Assembly (NCBI GenBank): GCA_019693395.1
Contig: JAAMXP010002705.1
Coordinates: 1-54,450, forward strand
Length of the DNA: 54,450 nt
Reading direction: 5' to 3'
Origin: Ettlia oleoabundans
Taxonomy: Eukaryota; Chlorophyta; Chlorophyceae; Chlamydomonadales
Shown in pieces: positions 43,901 to 54,171 of this stretch (positions within the stretch are counted from its first letter, which is position 1; each line of letters starts with the position of its first letter). The notes beneath the pieces are model-generated. The model worked only from the letters and a program-made list of their open reading frames with translations, searched no databases and was not told the origin of the DNA. Both the position numbers and the translations under genes were made by a program.

Positions 43901-46192
43901 CCTAGACCATAGTAAGGTGGCGGGGTGGGCCGCAGAGGAAATCCTGGCTTTGCTGCAGCGCGCGTCAACAGAGCCCGCCTGCACCGCCCTCAATGGCATG
44001 CATGAGGTAGGCGAGGTGCAGCGCGCAGCAGCACTGGGGCTCCTGCCGCCCATTGTAGCTACCGACCAGACTGTGGCGGGGGTGTGGCATGAGTTTGACA
44101 CAAGCCCGGATGCAGCCGCAAAGCAGGCGGAAGCAGCAGCGGCAGCAGCGGTGCAGACCAGCCGACGGGACAGCGTGTTGGCCGTTAGCAGCGCTAACTC
44201 AGCTGAGCAGCAAACTGTGGCTGGCTCATCGCGTGAAGCAGCAGCAGCAGAGCCTGCAGCAGAAGGGGACGCGGGCAGCAGCCAGGCCCAGCAGCCTGAG
44301 GTGTCGCCAGCTGGCATAGTATGCTGGAAACCCCTGCTGTGGTTTAAGTTCCACTCAGCAGAGGAGGCGACCACATTTGTGCAGCGCTACCGCCAGCTGA
44401 TTGATCAGTATGGATCGCAGGCAACGGTGCGGCACCAAGGACCACCGCCCACCCGCAGCCACCATGTGCCAGCACCTGCTGGGCAGCCACTGCAGCTGCA
44501 ACACCACCAGCCAGTTGCTGGGGCTGCGGCTCTCTTGCCGAACGACCAGTGGCTGATAGCACAAGCGCAGCAGGGGCCGGGGCAGGTGCAACAGCAGCAG
44601 CAGCACATGGCCCCACCAGCGCCCCACCCCGACGCTCAGCAGCAGGGGCCAGCATTGCAGCACAACCAACAAGCAGTGGCGATTGGCATGCCCGCGGCCT
44701 GGCAGCCACACCAGCAAGGGGCGGCTGTTGCAGACGGCGTGCCGGTGCCTGCGGGCTACGGATTGCTGGGAGCAGGGGCGCCTGGCATGGTGGCGGCAGC
44801 TGGGGCAGGTGGGGCAGCTGCTGTGCTGCAGGCTGCTGCCGCGGCAGCGGACGGACCGGATGATGAGGATGAGGAAAGCAGCGAAGGCAACGATGAGGAG
44901 GCGGGTGGTAATGGTGCCAATGTTGATATGGATGACAGCGATTCAGGTGTGGCCTTGTTGTGCTAGCTGGCTCTGCACATGAGTTGGGCACAGCTGTAGG
45001 GCTTGACTTGTGTAGCACTGCCTGTGCGGCTAATGTGTACCCAAGCGCGCTTGCAACCCGTTGCTGTTCCGCCGTTTGTGTTGTCGCGGCAGAGGGCAGC
45101 GATTCTGAGATGGATGAGGCGGCTGAGGCCCCAGGCGCCTGGCTGCAACACTGGGCCCAGGACGAGTTTGGAGCTGACCTGCAGCAGGTGAGGCTGGGCA
45201 GCCTGTGGGTGCTGCCAAACAGTGGTGTGCTGGGCTTGCACGCAATGTACCCAGGATGACCGTCAATGCCCTGCCCTCAATGCCTTGTTGCACACGGGAA
45301 GCTGCTGGGCAGGTTTGACGTGGGTGCTCCATGGCACTGGCGCCACCGCCTGCTGGCCTGCACTGGTCCGTTGCTGTACAGGAGCAGGATGTTGTTGTTG
45401 CGGGTGAGGGCCTGCCCTTTGACCAGATGGATGAGGGCAGCAGCAGCGAGGAAGATGAGGAGGGTGCCCTGGAGGAGCACTTTGATCTAGCACCTGTTGC
45501 CGGTGCGGGAGCGGCTGGGGCGCCGCCTGCTGGTGCTGTGCCTCTCGCGCAGCAGGGCGGTGCGCATGCCAGCGCAGCGGACACGCTGTTGCGGACGGTG
45601 TCGCGGCGCAACACACGAGCGCGCAGCCGGCTGCGTGTGCCACTCAGCCGACCTGTGGGTGCTAACATGCTGCTCGTCAAGCTCATCAATCAGGTGGGTT
45701 CACAACTCTCGGGAAGTTTTCCATAATGCTGGCACTCTGGGGGTGTTGGATTCATTCAGGGAGACAGCATGGCCTGTGCCTGCGCTTCGCCCACACACCG
45801 GTGTGCTGCAATAGTCCAGGGTTGCATGTGCCCACGGTGTCTGAGACCCTTCGTCGACGCCAAAACAACGGTGATTCGACGAAGACTTTGCCACAGAAAT
45901 GTACCACGCACAGACGATCGACGAAGGGGGTTCTGGGCGCCGCAGGCGCTAGCCTGCATAGATCGACGAAGCCTCATAACTCCCTTTCCGCCACCGTGCA
46001 TGTGCCAGAGCTGCGCAAGGAACGTGCAGGGGCTTTACTGTTGGTGCCTCCTCCCTCCCTGCTGCCATGCAGGAGAACTTGATGGAGCAGTATGGTGACC
46101 CGCACAGCTGGCCAAATATTGACATGACCTTCTGCGGGCTGTTTGGCAGGCAAGTGGAGCTACCATCAGGGGTGGTGCTGGCTGCACCCTGA
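40960..46192 (+). CDS. F-box protein with unique C-terminal domain
   Basis: Probable substrate receptor of an SCF ubiquitin ligase. Exons 40960-41160, 41451-41567, 41711-41809, 42179-42274, 42549-42631, 42948-43059, 43111-43143, 43295-43418, 43631-43687, 43879-44946, 45093-45187, 45382-45693 and 46073-46192; about 838 residues. Exon 1 is a textbook F-box: ALEEVLVHCSPTDLLALRA followed by CSATARLLDASERVWLAKL. The middle includes FVRLARRTFEASR, YCSNCSHNADC and a long Ala/Gln/Pro-rich linker with acidic patches. The C terminus (ANMLLVKLINQ, PNIDMTFCGLFGRQVELPSG) resembles the NID-[MV] C-terminal strand motif of some plant F-box proteins. Exons 7-8 are the weakest part. Introns 1 and 9 use GC donors. 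Confidence 0.8.
42655..42660. other. assembly gap (6 N)
   Basis: Six Ns right after a run of G, in the fifth intron of the F-box gene. The exon before it ends at 42631, so coding sequence is not lost in this model. Confidence 0.98.
45849..45971 (+). repeat. four copies of a 9-nt motif (TCGACGAAG) in an intron
   Basis: TCGACGAAG occurs at 45876-45884, 45918-45926 and 45963-45971, with its reverse complement CTTCGTCGA at 45849-45857, all in the last F-box intron (45694-46072). Confidence 0.85.
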
Positions 46193-46284
46193 GACGGGCA
46201 TGTTTTGCCGGCACACCTTTTGTTGCACGACTGCCCTCGTATTTCCATGCGTGGGAGTTTTGTTGTGATTCGCATGTGGCCACC

Positions 46285-46289
46285 TGTAA
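46285..46289 (+). terminator. putative TGTAA polyadenylation signal (F-box gene)
   Basis: TGTAA about 95 nt after the stop at 46192 and 150 nt before the next gene on the same strand. Confidence 0.6.
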
Positions 46290-46435
46290 ATTACTCCTTC
46301 AGCAAGCACCATACTACCAGGTGGAGGAGCAGTGGTGGCCGCGGCGTCAAGGTGGAAAGTGTAAACTGTGGTTAGCGCGCTCGGGCGGCATACCGCCTAT
46401 GCACCACGGTTGCAGATCTCGCGACATTCGCCAGC

Positions 46436-48681
46436 ATGGGTTGCTTCTGTTTAGGTTCTCGGCCTCCCGCCTCGCCGGACGCCGAGAGCGTCACGGTCAA
46501 AGCGGCCAGGGCAGTCCCTATGAAGCACCGAAATCAGCCATTCGCCGCTGGAGATAGCGAAAAGGCTGAACCGCTTATCGCCGCGGTGAAAGGGGCCGAC
46601 GACAGCGAGGTCACAGTGTCCAAAGCTGACAAAAGGCAGCAGCAACAGCAGCAGCAGGGCTCTAAGGCCGACCCAATTGCGTCAGAGGACGGCGTGCAGC
46701 CACAGAGAGACGGGTTGCAAGCCGCCGCCCGTGAATCGGCTGGAGGCAGCCCTGTCTACGCCGCAGCTGCCGAGCCGGCAAATGAGCCGGCGCTAGGGAG
46801 CGCAACAGAGCCCCCATCAGAGTTTGTAGGCGGTGAGGAGGACAATGCGGAAGCACATGCGGCAGTGAAAGATGAGGCAGTCGTTAACACTGATAGCACG
46901 ACAGCAGATGCCTCAGGCGGCGACAGCTGGCACCCCGCAGCATCGCAAGACATGCCAAGTCAGCCAGCGGCCAGCAGCAATCCCTTGTTGCCAGCAGACG
47001 CATCTGTCAGCCAGGTAATGGACGCGACAGATGGCACAGCGGCAGCTGAGGGTGCAGGATCGGCGGGTGCCACGCAGCAGGACCAGCCACCAGCAGTGGA
47101 TAGCAGCCTTCAGTTGCCGGCTGCAGAAGACGCCAGCAGGGGCCCTTCTCTCACTGACAGTGGCAGGAGCAGAAGCAGCATCCAGGAGCCTCCAGAAGAG
47201 AGCAGTCAAGCAGCGCTGTTGGGAGGGGCGGAGGTCTCGTTGAAGCAGCAGCGGCTGAGCCAGCTGTCATCCTTCTTCTCCTGCGGCAGCGGCAAGGCGG
47301 GTGGCGACAGCGGTGAACGAATAACACCCAAGCAGCAGGTATGCTGTCAGCGATAAACCTTTGTTGCAAGGGATAATTTTGTTCTCCACATTACTGGTTT
47401 TGTTGCAACCAACTGCGATGCAGTGACATTGCAGGGGAGGATGCAGGTTAAGATGCAACCAGCTGCGATGCAGTGACAATGCAGGGAAGGGTGCAGATAA
47501 AGTCATCCTCACCCATCAATTGCCTATGCCTCCCTCTTTGCAGCCAACGTTGAGCGCAGAAGCGGCACCACCCCAGCTGGACTTCACTGCGGCAGCTGCT
47601 GAGCTAGTCCTGCTGCCACGATCCAAGCTGCTGCCGCTGGCGCAGCCGGAGCACGCGCTGGCGGATGCAGCTGGGATGCTTGGAAGGCAAGCACCTCTTC
47701 ACATGTGCATGCAATCTTGGCTTGTGGCAGATAGCTGTGCATGATATGGGTGCAGGTTGATATGTGTTAGCGAGCTGAAAGTTTGGGGCACGTGGAACCG
47801 GTTACAAATGCTTAGCAAGATACTTCCCTTTACTTACCCCTTGACACCAGCACTACTCACCTACTCCATTGGCATGGTGCCCTACTTTATGCAGGCAGGA
47901 TGTGCCCACCCTGCTGACGGCACTTCTGACGCTGAGGCGTGTTGGCATCCACCACCCGCAACTTCTGGCCGAGAGCCTGGAGGATGTGATGGCCCTGTTG
48001 ATGGAGTGCCTGCATGGCGGCGATTCAGCGGTGGCACATGCAGCAGTGATGGCCTTGCTGGACCTGTTGATGTCATTCGGCACCCAGCTGCTGAGGCACT
48101 GCGAGAACCGTGAGGTGCCTCACTACAGCTGCCTGCTGGGCCTGCTGCTGGCGGCCAGCTGCGGCAGGACCCCCGCCATCCGCTACTGGGCCAACGAGGC
48201 GCTTAGGTGTGTGTTGTGATCTGTCCGAACTGGTGACTGCCAGTCAGAGGATGCTGCAATTAGCTGCTGCTGGCTGTCAACTGCTTTGGCAAGTGGTTTG
48301 CAATGCCCGCCCATGCCATCACATGGCAGGGTCATACGCTTTTGAAACCACAGCTCTCGCATCTTGCGACTGCCAGCGTTGGAACCTTCACAGCCGTCAA
48401 CGCTACTGGCTGGGGAGGCTGAGGGCAGCCCAGCGTGCAACAGCCCGCAGCCCTGCCTGCCGTGTCCCACCCGCAGGTTCATGGCTGAGCGTCTGCATCA
48501 GGCACGCGTGATCCGCATGCTGGAGCCGTACCTGGAGCACCCTCAGCCACTGGTGCGCAGCAAGGCAGCCGAGTGGCTCATGCACTGCACCTATCGACCA
48601 CCCGACAGCTCAACCTCACCACGAAGCCAGCCACGCAGCCTGCACCGCCCTGCCTCACCTCCCCTCAAGTGGAAGAAGTGA
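46436..48681 (+). CDS. HEAT/TOG-like repeat protein with N-terminal acylation motif
   Basis: Exons 46436-47338, 47544-47686, 47895-48206 and 48477-48681 join in phase, 520 residues. The N terminus MGCFCLGSRPP is a strong myristoylation (Gly2) plus palmitoylation (Cys3, Cys5) signal, suggesting membrane attachment. Residues 20-300 are acidic, Ala/Ser/Gln-rich and disordered, encoded by one exon. Residues 330 to about 480 are helical repeats: VPTLLTALLTLRRVGIHHPQ, LEDVMALLMECLHGGDSAVA, AAVMALLDLLMSF, AIRYWANEALRFMAERL and MLEPYLEHPQPLVRSKAAEW. The layout is like a TOG/CLASP-type HEAT unit, which binds tubulin, but the tryptophan and basic tubulin contacts are not obvious. The second intron can use a GC donor at 47687 or a GT donor a few codons later. 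Confidence 0.7.
47405..47504 (+). repeat. 50-bp tandem duplication in intron
   Basis: Two copies of a unit starting gcaacca(a/g)ctgcgatgcag at 47405 and 47455, differing at a few positions, inside the first intron of the HEAT/TOG-like gene. Confidence 0.85.
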
Positions 48682-49000
48682 GAGTGCGCAGGGGCATGTT
48701 ACGCATGTCTTATGATGTGCTTCCCGGCAACATGCAACAAGCTACATGTAGCGCTACTGTTTGCCATCGTGGCATTTTAGAAATGTCCCGGTGTGCCTGG
48801 GTGGCGTAGAGCGCTGCCCAACACACAGGCTTGCTTATTGAGGTACTTCCAGCGATATGGAAGTGAGGCTATTCATTGATAAATGAACTTTTGAAACTTG
48901 AAGCATGAATTAATGTAGACGAAAACCTGGGGCAGGCGGGGTGGGGTGGGGGTGGTGGGGTGGGGGTTGGACAATCAACGTGAGGAGTTGAGAGGCTTCC
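48682..49000. other. convergent 3' region
   Basis: 319 bp between the convergent stops of the HEAT/TOG-like and NAA60-like genes. It contains a G-rich tract (about 48930-48970) and no coding exon. Confidence 0.55.
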
Positions 49001-50585
49001 TCATCGCCTGGTAAACAGGGTACGCAGCCATTCGGGCGGGGCATGGTGTGTGCCAACATCAGCGGGCCCAAACCATTGCTGCTGCTGCTGCTGCTGTGAA
49101 TGCTGCGGCATGTATCGGCATGGAATGTGTTGGCTCATACGCTTTGAAGAGCCAAAAGTGGGGCCAAGTTCCTGAACCTCTTCCTGCTTTTCTAGATCCA
49201 CCTCGCCCGCAAAGACATCTCTGTGACCAGCTGGTGCTGCCTGCTTGTGGCGATCCGAGCCCCATGGTAGGCATGCATTCAGCCCACCTATGGCGGCTGT
49301 CAATGGCGCAACAGCACAGTTCACCACTTCCCAGGGGGTAGGCGGCGGCGGGCTTATCAGGCAACCAAAGAGGCAGGCGTCGTACTGTACACGACCTGGA
49401 ATTGGTTGCCGCCCTGTCCTGCATTCAGCACTACAGCAGCGGGCTGATGAGGGAATGACTCTTGTGGAGGGCCCAGCCAAGTGGGAACCCTGCTATACAG
49501 GCAGCCCATCTGCAAGCCTGCCAAATTCATAACAAGTTTGCATCCAACAGGAGCTTGCATGCTCTCACGTGATTGTGTAGAAACAAGGCATCACTGCCAG
49601 CTCCTTGAACCCAGCACGCTGGTAAAAGGCGAGGGCCGGCTGGTTGAAGGTGGCGACATGCAGGTAGACAGCGCGACACCCCGTCTCCGCCGCATGGTGC
49701 ATCACTAGGTCCAGCAGCCGCTGCGCTATGCCCTGGCGCTGATAGGCCTGTGGCAGGGGCGGTGGTGAGGGAAATGACGAGGAGGACAGTCATGAACAAG
49801 TTTGAGTTGGTGGTGCATGGAAGGATGAAGGGCAGGTGGAAGCGCCAGGACTGCTGTGTGTCAACTAGCTCAAAGCGTAACAATAGTCACCCTCAACAGC
49901 CCAGCAGGTGCCCCGATAAACCTATGGCCATGCGATGCCACAATCGCTGCCACCTTTCTGCGAGTGTGACACTTGCCTCTGCCACTCCCAGGGTCAGCAC
50001 ATACAGCAGGCGCTCCTTGTCCATCAAGGGGCTGGCCAGACCCAGCAGTTGGCGGTCATGAGGGTCCGCAAACATGGCAGGGAAGGTGCGTGCTGCAGAG
50101 AAGGGAAGCCAAGAGCCCACTGGTATCATGTCAGCAAGGCAAGGCTGCTATTCCCAGCCAAGGCATAGAAACGCTGGCTGACACACAGATGCCAACACCG
50201 CGTGTGAGATGCAGCTGAGTAGCCGGCGTGCTCAAGCGGTGCTTCAAGTTTGGCAAGCAGCAGCTTGCAGCGGTGCTTGCCTGTAATGAAGCCTGCCAGC
50301 ACCTGCGGGACACCGAGCTCCTGCACCTGCTCTGGTTGCTGTGGATGCTGGGACTGCCCGTCTGCATGCGGCTGAAACGACGGCAGTGACGGTGGCTGCA
50401 GCTGCGGCGCCAGATCAGGGCTCACACTGAGGTGCGTCAGGGCAGGCAGTGGTGCGCAAGCTGCCCAGGACACGATTCCATCCAGTCCATGCACCGCTGC
50501 CGAGTAGAACTCGTGCTGGTAATCCAGGGGGAACAGGCGCTCGTGCAGCAGCTTGAGGGCGGTGTAGTCGTCAGGATGCAGGCGC
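49001..50585 (-). CDS. NAA60: NAA60 / HAT4-type N-alpha-acetyltransferase (5' end unresolved)
   Basis: GNAT-fold enzyme that acetylates N termini (or Lys) of membrane proteins using acetyl-CoA; animal NAA60 is on the Golgi, the plant enzyme at the plasma membrane. Exons in transcript order: 50585 to about 50190, 50092-49977, 49747-49569 and 49418-49001. Markers are RLHPDDYTALKLLHERLFPL, EFYSAAVHGLDGIVSWAA, LLYVLTLGVAE joined to AYQRQGIAQRLLDLV (acetyl-CoA loop Q-x-x-G-I/A), CRAVYLHVATFNQPALAFY, GRVQYDACLFGC and SPPPPTPWE. The last matches the plant HAT4 segment before its amphipathic C-terminal helix. The gene should start upstream of 50585; a plausible 5' coding piece lies near 50840-51000 but the joining exon is not resolved. 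The intron at 49748-49976 uses a GC donor. Confidence 0.88.
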
Positions 50586-51365
50586 CTGGGTGTGCCAAAA
50601 AAAAACTTTCAGGCTGGCTTGATTGACACGAACAATAATTGAAGGGTTGTAAATGCAAGATAGCTCAGAAAAGCGACAGATTTCCACACGCAGATACTGG
50701 GCAGAGCGGCGAAGCGGCCAGCGGGCAGCAGGTGGGCGGGGTGGGCGGAATGTGCTGGCTTCTGCAATCCACGCCTGAACTAAGCGGCGAGCATCCCGCC
50801 ATACACAGCAGTGTTGCCCATGTTGAAATCGGTCGCACCTGACTGACACGTTTGCCAGGGGAGACATATGTCCGGCCCCTACGCTGCCTGAGGCCAAGAT
50901 CCTCCCTGACCTGTTCAACGTATGCAGTGGCGTAGGATCGCACTGATGTAATTGCTAGTTGGTAGTTAGTGACCTTCAGGGAGGCCAGCGTGGCACATTG
51001 AGCGTGGCACAATAGGTGGTCTCCTCTTCTTTCCGAGACTCCACACCTGCTGACTAACGATCCTGAACCGAACATGTGATAGATGCGCCGGTCTGGGCTC
51101 AAACAACAAAATCCAAGAACGCACCTTGGACTGTTCAAGCAGCCGCTCTGGAAGTCTGGCCGACTTTACGCTGTGAAGAATGCTTTGTGCGGTCGTCAAA
51201 CCTAATTCTGCGCCGTTTCAGTCCACTGCAAGGGTGCCTGCTGCCCTCCAGCTTTTGCGGGCCGCGGCCCCAACTCTTTACTGCTAATACTGAAGCTCGT
51301 TAGTTGTCACCTGACGAGCGAGCTCGCACACATTGTGCAGCGCTGCGGCTAGCTACAAAGCCGCC
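50586..51365. other. 5' part of NAA60-like gene and divergent promoter
   Basis: Must hold the first exon(s) of the NAA60-like gene and the promoters of it and of the amine oxidase. A minus-strand open frame around 51000-50850 (RSYATAYVEQVREDLGL, RTYVSPGKRVSQ) ends at a GTGCGA donor and looks coding. I could not join it in phase to the exon at 50585. Confidence 0.4.
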
Positions 51366-54171
51366 ATGGCCATGCAGCTCGCCACTGGCCGAGGGAACCA
51401 CCGCCCAGGGGCGCTGCTGCGGCTTCTGCTGCTCCTGGTGGCGCTGGCAGCCGGCCCTTGCTCAGCACGCATGCTGCAGCAGCAGCAGCCTGATGGCAGC
51501 CAGTATGACGTGTTGATTGTAGGTGCCGGCATGGCTGGCGTGACCGCTGCTCGCAGCCTGTCTGATGCGGGGGTGCGGGTGCTGGTGCTGGAGGCCCGCG
51601 AGCGCTCCGGCGGCCGCCTCCACTCCATTGCAGTCCCGGGCGGCAGCATCGATACCGGCGCCATGTGAGAGCGGTTCCTTTTTTTCGGGTGCACGGTCAC
51701 CGCAAACATGGGCGAACAGCCTCATTGCCTTGGCGTGCCTATCAGAAGCAGCAGCACTGTCTCTGCCTCTGTTGCCGCTGCAGGTGGATCCATGACGGCG
51801 CTCCCGGCAACCAGCTCTACGACCTCACCCAGCGCCTGGGCCTGCCTATCAGCCCGCGCCAGAACTACAACAGCCTGGCCACCTACAGCAGCAGCGGAAG
51901 CCGGTCTAACCTCCTCAACTACTTCCAGGTTTACCGCCAATTTTACGGCACAGTAAGTGGCTATTCCTCACTGGGGGCAGAAGGGGGCCTGCGGCCCAAA
52001 GGGCAGCTGGCGCCTAGGCTGCTGCTGTTGCACGACCTGGGGTGGCCAAAGTTAGCTCTCTGCCACCAGTTGATTGGATGCACTTGATGCATTCTGGCTA
52101 TATTTGCCAGCACAGCACAGCACAGCATTCACAACCCCCAGCTGCCCTTTCATGTGCTTCCTTGCAGTTGGTCCCGACCATTAACCGCATGCGCTCCACA
52201 CCCGGCACACCCGACCGTTCAGTTGCTGATGTTTATGGGCATTACCTGAGCCAGTCCAGCCTCACGCTGCAGCAAGTGCCCATGTCGCACATCATGTGAG
52301 CAGGCTTGCCTGCAGGGGGGGGGGAGGGGGGCTGAATCTAGTGTTCTACTGTTCGGGGTCGGATTGCTTGAGTGGCAGGGTGATGCTTGGTCGTGAGCTA
52401 CCAAAAGTGCCGTGCATGCTGCATTGCTGACCGGACTGTGCTGCCTAGCTACCCGCTGTCCTTGTACAGCTGCAGACTGGCACCTGTGCAGCGCCACGAC
52501 ATAAGATGCCATGCCGCGCCCCGCGCCGCCCTGCCTGCAGCATGCACACCAGCTGGCAGACGTTGCTCAACGGCAACATCACCCGCCTGTCTACGCTGCG
52601 CCTGGGCGACGCCAAGAGCATCCCGGCGGTGGATGTGACCCTGGAGCAAGGCTTCCCTGCCATTGTGGATGTGCTGAAGCAGGGGCTGCATATACAGTAT
52701 GGCACGGGTGAGCGAGGCTGGCAGGCACCGATGGTTGCTGTCCCTTGCTATCTTAGTGAGAAAGGGATTGCTGTATTCATAGGTCTTGCATGCTCGCTTC
52801 ACAGTTCTAATCTCCAATGAATGTCTCCACTGAATCTCATTGAGCTGCAGTTGTGTCTGGCGTTGAACACAACTCGAACAGGGTGGTGGTGAACACCGCC
52901 AACGGCGCCACTTACGCTGCCCAGTATGCCATTGTCACCCTCCCCCTGGGGCTCCTCAAGCAGGATGCCATCAACTTCTCACCGCCACTGCCCCAGGAGA
53001 AGAGCGCCGCCATCGCTTCCATGGTGAATCCGGCAGGCAGCCTCAGCTGGTTGAGATGAAACCGGGATGAACCGGCTGCCGCCTGTTCAAGCCAGCCAAG
53101 GATTTTGTAGCACCAGTCCACAGGACGCTCCACACAGCGACCACCACGCATTGCTGCATGCACAAGGCATCTGGTCCTGCCCCGCCCCCCCCACTAACAC
53201 TCACACATGTGTCACACCCGTGCATCCCCAGGGATACGGCGTGCTTGACAAGGTGATCCTGGTGTTCAACTCCACCTTCTGGGACGGTGCCGACTTCATC
53301 CTGCGGGAGATGCCCAACTGGAGCGGGCGCTGGGCGGTGATGCTCAACTACAACAAGCTCTTCCCGGGGCTGAACGCGCTGGTGGCTCTGCATGTGGCTG
53401 ATACAGCGCTGGACATGGAACAGATGAGTGATGAGGCGGTGGTGAAGGAGGGCATGGCAGGTGCGTAATGTGCAAAAACAGGATGTGCTGGAAAGGTGAA
53501 TCGGGGGCTAATGTGATGACGTGGCGGCCAATGCACGGCACAGCTTTGCAAGTGCAGGCAAGGTATGACTAGCAAGCACCCATGCTCACATGTCGCCTGC
53601 CGAGTACTCTATAGAACCTGTACCACCTTTGCCACCCGTGCTGCCACTTCTGGCACTGCAGTGCTGAGGCAGATGTACGGCGGTGGCGTGCCCGACCCCA
53701 TCCAGAGCAACGTCACTCGCTGGGCCGCTGACCCCTACGCACTCGGCTCATACTCCTTCTTTGCTGTGGGCAACCCCAAGAACATCACGGCAACCATTGG
53801 CGCCCCTGTGGGCCGCCTTCTGTTTGCTGGAGAGGCCACCAGCGACCAGCCAGCCACAGGTGGGAAGGGGCGGTTTGATACATGAGATACATGAAACACT
53901 CGGCATCTGCTGCTATGTCAGTACCCGAGGGTTGATCTATAACTGGTTTGCAGTTGCCGACAAGCTAGCTGCAATGTGCATGCCACCGCGGACCCCCCCC
54001 CACCCCCCCACCCAAACACCACCACCACCCACCCATACTGCAGTGCTGGGAGCCCACCTGAGTGGGGTGAGGGAGGCGGAGCGCGTGATGGGTTTGCTGG
54101 GCGTCGCTGCTGCCACCTCCAGTGCACCAGCACCCGAGGCCCAGCTGGATGCCTGGACCTCAGACTGCTAA
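51366..54171 (+). CDS. secreted FAD amine oxidase (polyamine oxidase-like)
   Basis: Flavoenzyme that would oxidise polyamines, giving an aldehyde and hydrogen peroxide. Exons 51366-51664, 51784-51952, 52168-52295, 52541-52707, 52851-53023, 53232-53460, 53662-53859 and 54044-54171 close in phase, 496 residues, normal for plant PAOs. The N terminus has a signal peptide ([18 protein letters not shown]). The FAD dinucleotide-binding motif follows: [33 protein letters not shown] and [20 protein letters not shown]. Later are [18 protein letters not shown] and [13 protein letters not shown]. The C-terminal FAD/substrate part is [20 protein letters not shown] with [10 protein letters not shown]. Several N-glycosylation sequons fit secretion. 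Maize-type apoplastic PAO is the nearest match by layout. A start at 51333 is possible but the ATG at 51366 better fits a signal peptide. Confidence 0.9.

Noticed and set aside
46151..46310. GC-AG intron at the end of the F-box gene (AG|GCAAGTGG at 46150)
   Set aside because: Reading straight through gives GRQVELPSGVVLAAP and a stop, matching the expected C-terminal strand, so no intron is needed.
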